Assembly (NCBI GenBank): GCA_934122115.1
Contig: CAKOVU010000004.1
Span: 1-64,000 of the forward strand
From: UMGS1901 sp934122115
GTDB taxonomy: Bacteria; Bacillota; Clostridia; TANB77; CAG-508
Direction of reading: 5' to 3'
Length of the DNA stretch: 64,000 nt
The notes beneath the pieces are model-generated. The model was not told the DNA's origin and searched no databases. It worked only from the letters and a program-made list of their open reading frames with translations. A program made the position numbers and the translations under genes. This document shows, one piece after another, positions 58,249-64,000 of this stretch; positions within the stretch are counted from its first letter, which is position 1; every line of letters starts with the position of its first letter.

Positions 58249-59649
58249 ATGCAAAATAAAGTAGAAAAGCAAGAAGAATATATTAATAAAGTAAGAGCAA
58301 TAAATAGTGGGAAAAATTTAAAATATGTGATATTAACTATGGGATGCCAACTAAATGAAAATGATTCTGAGAAAATAGCTGGTATGCTAGAAAATATGGG
58401 ATATGAAAAAACTGAAAAGTTAGAAGATGCGGATTTTATAGCTTTTAATACATGTTGTGTTAGAGAAAATGCAGAAGATAGATTATTTGGAAAATTAGGA
58501 GAAGTAAAAAAATATAAAGAAAGCCGAGGCACAATAATTGCTATCGGTGGCTGCATGATGCAAGAAAAGCATATTGTGGAAAAATTGAAACAGAGTTATC
58601 CATTTTTTGATATAGTTTTTGGAACACATACATTACACAAACTTCCAGAGGATATATATAATTCGCTAATATCAAGAAAAAGAATAGAAGATATATTGGA
58701 TATAGATGGAGAAGTTATAGAAGGATTACCGATAAAAAGAGATGATAACATAAAGGCTTCAGTTCTTATAATGAATGGATGCAATAATTTTTGCACATAT
58801 TGTATAGTGCCATATGTAAGAGGAAGAGAAAGAAGCAGAAAAGCAGAAGATATAATTTCAGAAATACAGCAGCTATCTAATGAAGGATATAAAGAAATAA
58901 CGTTATTAGGACAAAATGTTAATTCATATATGAGAGTAGAAAGAGAAAAAGGCGAAGATGTAGGAGAGATTAATTCATTTGCTAAACTTTTGCTTGAAAT
59001 AAATAAAATAGAAGGAATAGAAAGAATAAGATTTGTTTCACCTCACCCTAAGGATTTTACAGATGATGTAATACAAGCAATTAAGAATTGTGAAAAAGTA
59101 TGTAAAATAATACATTTGCCATTACAATCTGGAAGCAGCAAAATATTAAAACAAATGAATAGAAAATATACAAAAGAGCAATATTTGAAATTAGTAGAAA
59201 AGATGAAAAAAGAAATTCCTAATATAGTTTTTTCTACAGATATAATAGTTGGATTTCCTGGCGAAACAGAGGAAGATTTTGAAGATACTTTAGATGTTGT
59301 AGAAAAAGTATGTTTTGAGCAAGTGTATATGTTTATATATTCAAGAAGAGTTGGAACTCCAGCTGATAAAATGGAAAATCAAGTTCCAGAAGAAATAAAA
59401 CATGAAAGGTTTGATAGGCTGAAAAAATTAGTAGAAAGACAAATAGAACAAAATAATAAAAAATATGTAGGAACAGTACAAAAAGTGTTAGTAGAGGGAA
59501 ATAGTAAAACTAACAAAAATTTACTTACAGGCAGAACAGAAACAAACAAAGTTGTTAATTTTGAAGGAAAAGATGAATTGATTGGAAAAGTAACAGATGT
59601 AAAAATAGAATCAGAACATATGTGGTATTTAAAAGGAGAAGGGAAGTAG
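58249..59649 (+). CDS. miaB: tRNA-2-methylthio-N6-dimethylallyladenosine synthase MiaB
   Basis: MiaB is a radical-SAM enzyme that adds a methylthio group to the isopentenylated A37 made by MiaA. The 466-aa product has the N-terminal cluster domain (TMGCQLNENDSEKIAGML, NTCCVRENAEDRLFGKLG, GGCMMQ), the radical-SAM motif CNNFCTYCIVPYVRGRERSR (near residue 177) and a TRAM domain. Its end lies 5 bp before the mutS ATG, the conserved Firmicute neighbour. Confidence 0.95.
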   Translation: MQNKVEKQEEYINKVRAINSGKNLKYVILTMGCQLNENDSEKIAGMLENMGYEKTEKLEDADFIAFNTCCVRENAEDRLFGKLGEVKKYKESRGTIIAIGGCMMQEKHIVEKLKQSYPFFDIVFGTHTLHKLPEDIYNSLISRKRIEDILDIDGEVIEGLPIKRDDNIKASVLIMNGCNNFCTYCIVPYVRGRERSRKAEDIISEIQQLSNEGYKEITLLGQNVNSYMRVEREKGEDVGEINSFAKLLLEINKIEGIERIRFVSPHPKDFTDDVIQAIKNCEKVCKIIHLPLQSGSSKILKQMNRKYTKEQYLKLVEKMKKEIPNIVFSTDIIVGFPGETEEDFEDTLDVVEKVCFEQVYMFIYSRRVGTPADKMENQVPEEIKHERFDRLKKLVERQIEQNNKKYVGTVQKVLVEGNSKTNKNLLTGRTETNKVVNFEGKDELIGKVTDVKIESEHMWYLKGEGK

Positions 59650-59654
59650 AAAAA

Positions 59655-62270
59655 ATGGCAGAATTTTCACCAATGATGCAACATTATCTTGCAACAAAAG
59701 AAAAATATAAAGATTGTATTTTATTTTATAGATTAGGCGATTTTTACGAGATGTTTTTTGATGATGCTGTAAATGTATCACAAGAATTAGAATTAACGTT
59801 AACAGGAAAAGATTGTGGACAAGATACAAGAGCACCAATGTGTGGAATACCATACCATGCTGCAGAAACATATATTTCAAAACTTATAGAAAACGGTCAC
59901 AAAGTAGCTATATGCGAACAATTAGAAGATCCAAAACTTGCTAAAGGAATAGTAAAAAGGGATGTTATTAGAGTAGTAACACCCGGAACAGTTACAGAAT
60001 CAAATTTACTAGAAGAAAAGAGAAATAATTATATTATGAGCATATTCAAGAAGGGAACTTTTTTTGGAATTGCTGTGTGTGATATTTCTACTGGTGATTT
60101 TTATGCAACAGAAATTAAAGAAGATAATAATTTTCAACGCTTATTGGACGAAATATCAAGATATTCTCCATCGGAAATTATTGCTAATAATATGCTATAT
60201 GATTGTGAAGAAGAAATAAATAAAATAAAGGAAAGATTTGATGTATATATTAGCACAGAAGATGAAGAAAAGTTTTCTGAGAGTACTAAAGAAATATCTG
60301 AACAATATAGCTTACTTACAGATACAGGAAAAAATATAGATAAAATTGATGATAAACTATTTACAATATGTGCAATTAACGGCTTGATTGCGTATATAAA
60401 CGATACGCAAAAAACAAAATTGGAACATTTAAACAAAATTATAATTTATACTATTACTAAATATATGTCTTTAGATATAAATGCTAGAAGAAATTTGGAA
60501 TTAACTGAAAAATTAAGAGATAAAAACAAAAAAGGTACATTACTATGGGTACTTGATAAGACTTCAACTTCTATGGGAGGAAGACTTTTAAGAAGATGGA
60601 TTAGTGATCCTTTGATTGATGAAAATGAGATAGAGAGTAGACTAGAAGCGGTAAAAGAATTAAAAGAAAATGTTATATTAAGAGGAGAGCTAAAAGACAG
60701 ATTAAAAGGTGTTTATGATATAGAAAGATTAGCAGGAAAAATATCATATGGAAGTGCCAATGCAAGAGAATTAAATTCTTTAAAAGCTTCAAGTAGTAAA
60801 TTGCCAGAAATAAAACAATTATTAGAAAATACAAATTCCAATATGCTAAAATATCTTTACGCAAACTTAGACGTATTAGCAGATATTAATGCCCTAGTAG
60901 AAAATGCGATTGTTGATGATCCGCCAATAAGCATAGCAGAAGGTGGAATAATAAAACTAGGTTACAACCCAGAGATTGATAAGTTAAAAACAGCTATGAC
61001 ACAAGGAAAAACTTGGCTTGTAGAGTTGGAAGCAAGAGAAAGAGAAAAAACAGGAATTAAGGGCCTAAAAGTGGGATATAATAAGGTGTTTGGGTATTTT
61101 ATAGAAGTAACAAAATCAAACCTTTCACTTGTACCAGAAAATTATATTAGAAAGCAAACTTTAACTGGTGGCGAAAGATATATTACTGAAGAATTAAAGG
61201 AATTAGAGAGCCAGGTTTTGGGAGCCGAAGAAAAGGTAGTTTCTTTAGAATATAATGCCTTTGTAGAAATAAGAACAAAGATAAAAGAACAAATAGAGAG
61301 AGTACAGAAATCTGCTAACATAATAGCTATGTTAGATGTTCTATGTTCATTTGCAACTGTAGCTGAAGATATGAATTATTGTATGCCGGTTGTGGATAAT
61401 AGTGGAGTGATAGAGATAAAAGACGGAAGACATCCTGTTATAGAAAAAATGCTACCTAGCGGAAGTTTTATTGCAAATGATACATATATGGATAAAGATG
61501 AAAATAGGTTATCAATTATCACAGGACCTAACATGGCAGGTAAATCAACATATATGAGGCAAGTTGCCTTAATAACTCTTATGGCACAGATTGGAAGCTT
61601 TGTGCCAGCAAGTTCAGCACATATAGGAATAGTTGATAAAATATTTACAAGAGTTGGAGCTTCAGATGATTTGAGCATGGGACAAAGTACTTTTATGGTA
61701 GAAATGATGGAAGTAGCCTCAATCTTAAAAGAAGCAACTAATAACAGTTTGGTTATTTTAGACGAGATAGGAAGAGGAACGTCAACTTATGATGGCTTAT
61801 CAATAGCTTGGGCAGTTGCTGAATATATTGCAAATAAAGAAACTTGTGGAGCAAAAACTGTTTTTGCAACTCACTATCATGAATTAATAGATTTGGAAAA
61901 TAAATTGGATGGAGTTAAAAACTATTCAATAGCGGTAAAAGAAAAGGGTGAAGATGTAATTTTCTTAAGAAAAATAGTAAAAGGTGGAACAGATGAAAGC
62001 TATGGCGTCCATGTCGCTAGACTTGCAGGAGTTCCAAAGATAGTTACTAAAAGAGCAAATGAGATTCTAAAAAGCATTGAAAGAAAAAATGCATTGACTA
62101 ATGAAACTATAAACAAAAAATCAGAGAGTAGAAATGTAAATGGTCAACTCGATATGTACAATTACAAACTTGCTCAAATAGCACATGAGTTAGATAAGGT
62201 AAATGTGAATGAATTAACACCAATAGATGCACTAAATACCTTAGTAAAAATAAAAGAAGAGATGAAGTAA
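59655..62270 (+). CDS. mutS: DNA mismatch repair protein MutS
   Basis: MutS binds mismatches and recruits MutL. The 871-aa product has the mismatch-contacting motif YRLGDFYEMFFDDA near residue 30, the clamp and lever, Walker A GPNMAGKSTYMRQ near 624, LVILDEIGRGTSTYDGLSIAWAVAEYI and FATHYHEL. ATG 59655 follows GGAGAAGGGAAG. An upstream in-frame ATG lies inside miaB and is unlikely. miaB and mutS form one operon, and mutL is 51 kb to the left. Confidence 0.97.
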   Translation: MAEFSPMMQHYLATKEKYKDCILFYRLGDFYEMFFDDAVNVSQELELTLTGKDCGQDTRAPMCGIPYHAAETYISKLIENGHKVAICEQLEDPKLAKGIVKRDVIRVVTPGTVTESNLLEEKRNNYIMSIFKKGTFFGIAVCDISTGDFYATEIKEDNNFQRLLDEISRYSPSEIIANNMLYDCEEEINKIKERFDVYISTEDEEKFSESTKEISEQYSLLTDTGKNIDKIDDKLFTICAINGLIAYINDTQKTKLEHLNKIIIYTITKYMSLDINARRNLELTEKLRDKNKKGTLLWVLDKTSTSMGGRLLRRWISDPLIDENEIESRLEAVKELKENVILRGELKDRLKGVYDIERLAGKISYGSANARELNSLKASSSKLPEIKQLLENTNSNMLKYLYANLDVLADINALVENAIVDDPPISIAEGGIIKLGYNPEIDKLKTAMTQGKTWLVELEAREREKTGIKGLKVGYNKVFGYFIEVTKSNLSLVPENYIRKQTLTGGERYITEELKELESQVLGAEEKVVSLEYNAFVEIRTKIKEQIERVQKSANIIAMLDVLCSFATVAEDMNYCMPVVDNSGVIEIKDGRHPVIEKMLPSGSFIANDTYMDKDENRLSIITGPNMAGKSTYMRQVALITLMAQIGSFVPASSAHIGIVDKIFTRVGASDDLSMGQSTFMVEMMEVASILKEATNNSLVILDEIGRGTSTYDGLSIAWAVAEYIANKETCGAKTVFATHYHELIDLENKLDGVKNYSIAVKEKGEDVIFLRKIVKGGTDESYGVHVARLAGVPKIVTKRANEILKSIERKNALTNETINKKSESRNVNGQLDMYNYKLAQIAHELDKVNVNELTPIDALNTLVKIKEEMK

Positions 62271-62300
62271 TAACTTAAAAAAGTAATAGTACAAAAAATA

Positions 62301-62332
62301 AAAAATAGTAAGTTTTTTCTTGCTATTTTTTT
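62301..62332 (+). terminator. Terminator of miaB-mutS
   Basis: AAAATAGTAAG / CTTGCTATTTT stem around TTTTTT, then a T run (62301-62332). Confidence 0.75.
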
Positions 62333-62389
62333 ATTTCTAGTGTAGAATATTATAAGTATTATTATATTAAAAAGGAAAGGGAAAAATTA

Positions 62390-62791
62390 ATGAAAAAAGT
62401 AATAGCTATTTTAACAATTTTACTTTGCATAGTATGTGCATGTACAACTGTATTAGCCGTAGGTGAAAATATAGTAGATAAAGAAACAGAGAGCAAATTA
62501 GTTGAGCTAAAAGATAAAGAGTTAAAAACATTAGAAGATTACAAAGTGGCTTATGGGTCAGATACATATGGCCTTACAGCATATATGTTACATAAAGTTC
62601 AAGTGTATAGTATTCCAATTGGGTTTATAGCTATTGCAATTGGAGCAATATACCAATATGTAATAGGAATAAGAAAGTTGGATGTAAGAGATAAAGGATT
62701 TGGCTTAATGATAGCAAGTATAACATTACTTGTAATATGCCAAGTTTTACCGCTAGTATTTGCAATTGTTGTAAAAGGTTGGAGGGGTTAA
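62390..62791 (+). CDS. Small secreted/membrane protein (133 aa), possibly VirB2/pilin-like
   Basis: The product has a signal peptide (residues 1-23, ending VLA), a charged stretch, then two hydrophobic helices (about 71-92 and 103-127) with a short basic loop between them. This signal-plus-two-helix plan and the start of the first helix (HKVQVYSIPIGFIAIAIGAIYQYVIG) resemble VirB2/TrbC-type conjugative pilin subunits, but I see no decisive motif. It is followed at 3 bp by the partial gene running off the window, so it opens an operon whose nature is not yet visible. Confidence 0.5.
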   Translation: MKKVIAILTILLCIVCACTTVLAVGENIVDKETESKLVELKDKELKTLEDYKVAYGSDTYGLTAYMLHKVQVYSIPIGFIAIAIGAIYQYVIGIRKLDVRDKGFGLMIASITLLVICQVLPLVFAIVVKGWRG

Positions 62792-62794
62792 CAA

Positions 62795-64000
62795 ATGAAA
62801 GTTTTATTTGCAGTAAATAATGAAAAAGTCTCAGAATCAATTATGAAAAAATATCAAGCAAAATATAAAGAGATAATTTCTGCCAAAAATGTTTATTATT
62901 TTAATGCAATAATAAAAGAATTACAAAAAGATAAAAGTTATGATAGAGTAGTTATAAGTGAAGACTTGGAACCATATTCAAATAAAAATTATGAAATGAT
63001 AGATAAATTTATATTTGAAAAGATGGATAGCATAAGTGATGAAGCATCTAATAGCACAGAAGGTGAAATTCCAATAATATTCATTTGTTCAGACAGAAGA
63101 GAAAAAGGAGAACAAATATTATTAAAACTATTTTCAATTGGAGTATATAGTGCCCTATTAGGAAATGATAGGACTATAGATAATGTGTGCTCATTAATAA
63201 ATAAACCTAGAACTAAAAAAGAAGCAAAGGTTTATTACAGAATAGAGTCTGATAGTGCTGATTATAGATCTGAAAGAACGGAAGATGTGAATGAGGCAGA
63301 GATTCAAAATATAGTAAATTACTTTAAGAAAATTGGAAAGAATGAAACAAAGTGCATTGAAAGTTATAATAGTATAGCTTCTCAATATACAATTGAGCAA
63401 CTTAAAATTATAGTTAGTTTCTTGCCACTTATGACAAGGGCAATATTAGAAGAAAAATGCCCTAAATATCAAGAGTTGATGGTTGGAAGTGTAAAATCAA
63501 AGATTAAAACAACACAAGGAAATATAACAACGAAAGATATAAAAAGTAAGCCAGCAGCTTACAATCCAAATAATGCCAACAAAATAAACCTAATAGAAGA
63601 ACAATTAAATAGGTCTAAACTAAGAAAACCAGTAGTAATTCCGTCAACTGTTAGTTCAGATAAAGTTAGAAGATTGTATAAAGAAGAACAGGAAAAAATA
63701 CCTAGTATAATCAGTGCAAACAAAGAAGATGTTACAGAAAAAATAGAAAATAATGTGGTAGAACCTGTGAAAAGAGGCAGAGGCAGACCGCCTAAGAATA
63801 AAATAGTAGAAGAAGTTGAAACTGTGGAGCCTGTAAAAAGAGGTAGAGGCAGACCACCTAAAAAAGTACAAATAGAAACAGAACCTGTAGTAACAAGTAA
63901 ACCAGATGAAGATGTAAATTTATTTGGATTAGCTGATGATACAAATAAAGAAGTTGAAGAAGTAACTCCAGAAAGACCAGTAAATAACAATTATACACAG
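62795..64000 (+). CDS. Receiver-like plus AT-hook protein, partial at window end
   Basis: The frame runs to the last base without a stop (402 codons seen). The N-terminus has a Rossmann/receiver-like pattern: MKVLFAVNNEKV, DRVVISEDLEP, IPIIFICSDRREKGEQILLKLFSIGVYSALLG. This recalls the receiver-like front domain of TadZ/CpaE-type ATPases, but no P-loop has appeared yet. From about residue 322 there are two copies of an AT-hook-like motif, EPVKRGRGRPPK (DNA 63760-63797 and 63827-63864), in an acidic linker. Minor-groove DNA binding is expected of AT-hooks. The whole protein may be a DNA-linked partitioning or secretion factor. Confidence 0.55.
   Translation, partial: MKVLFAVNNEKVSESIMKKYQAKYKEIISAKNVYYFNAIIKELQKDKSYDRVVISEDLEPYSNKNYEMIDKFIFEKMDSISDEASNSTEGEIPIIFICSDRREKGEQILLKLFSIGVYSALLGNDRTIDNVCSLINKPRTKKEAKVYYRIESDSADYRSERTEDVNEAEIQNIVNYFKKIGKNETKCIESYNSIASQYTIEQLKIIVSFLPLMTRAILEEKCPKYQELMVGSVKSKIKTTQGNITTKDIKSKPAAYNPNNANKINLIEEQLNRSKLRKPVVIPSTVSSDKVRRLYKEEQEKIPSIISANKEDVTEKIENNVVEPVKRGRGRPPKNKIVEEVETVEPVKRGRGRPPKKVQIETEPVVTSKPDEDVNLFGLADDTNKEVEEVTPERPVNNNYTQ
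63760..63864 (+). repeat. Two copies of an AT-hook coding repeat
   Basis: Two ~38-bp copies (63760-63797 and 63827-63864) encode EPVKRGRGRPPK. They differ at synonymous positions, so they are not a very recent duplication. Confidence 0.8.

Noticed and set aside
1..64000. A DGR reverse transcriptase, Avd gene or template repeat within the window
   Set aside because: No reverse-transcriptase-like protein is among the frames, and no AAC-rich near-copy of the variable regions is seen in the intergenic DNA. They must lie elsewhere if they exist.
1..64000. tRNA, rRNA, T-box or classical riboswitch genes
   Set aside because: I saw no tRNA-like cloverleaf, rRNA segment or T-box motif (GGGTGGTACCGCG). 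Only the ribosomal-protein leaders are supported.

Overview
The window is a gene-dense, AT-rich stretch of chromosome from a spore-forming, low-GC Firmicute. An uncultured gut-type Clostridia is my inference. Support for this comes from Shine-Dalgarno-led genes lying almost all on the + strand, Clostridia-type sporulation genes (spoVAC/AD/AE, yunB, a SipL-like SPOCS-LysM protein), a CIRCE-controlled groESL, rubrerythrin, CarD, Veg, SepF and DivIVA. I saw no rRNA, tRNA, CRISPR array, transposase, integrase or reverse transcriptase.

Layout. 1-4.5 kb is accessory DNA: a pilin-like surface protein with a hypervariable-looking C-terminus, a MobV relaxase with hairpin-rich DNA in front of it, a decayed DUF4160 gene pair and a YefM/YoeB toxin-antitoxin pair. 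4.6-15.6 kb holds a zinc-ribbon membrane protein, two tiny Cys-rich membrane proteins, mutL-miaA, a HlyD-like protein, sepF-divIVA, rsmD and a frameshifted MFS transporter. 15.6-18.8 kb is surface cassette A. 18.9-26.6 kb carries addA, rqcP, a polysaccharide deacetylase and comM/yifB-dprA-yraN. 26.6-28.3 kb is surface cassette B. 28.5-64 kb is mostly housekeeping and sporulation: dnaE, an FtsX-type ABC exporter, capA, rimO, rubrerythrin, dut, carD, dnaG-rpoD, veg, sipL-yunB, rplM-rpsI, infC-rpmI-rplT, tcdA, dodecin-spoVACDE, pyrG, groESL, rpmE and miaB-mutS. The last genes start an operon that may encode a secretion or pilus-like machine and is cut by the window end.

Main discovery. Cassettes A and B each have, between a conserved outer promoter and the gene, a 165-166 bp segment bounded by 25-bp inverted repeats. 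Each repeat looks like a tyrosine-recombinase core site: two 9-bp inverted arms around a 7-bp centre. The centre is identical (inverted) within a pair but differs between the pairs. Inside each segment a perfect TTGAAA-17-TATAAT promoter points away from the gene. These are strong candidates for phase-variable invertible promoters, both captured with the inner promoter facing away.

The genes they control encode surface proteins. Two proteins share a prepilin-like N-terminus. Two end in regions that look like targets of a diversity-generating retroelement (DGR), as does the gene at 354-1595: the last ~140 bases are much richer in GC and in NNC/NNT codons than the rest. In cassette B the putative variable region has a one-base insertion that shifts the conserved ending out of frame. 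No DGR reverse transcriptase or template repeat is in the window, so they would have to act from elsewhere. If confirmed, one locus class would combine on/off promoter inversion with targeted hypermutation of a displayed binding domain.
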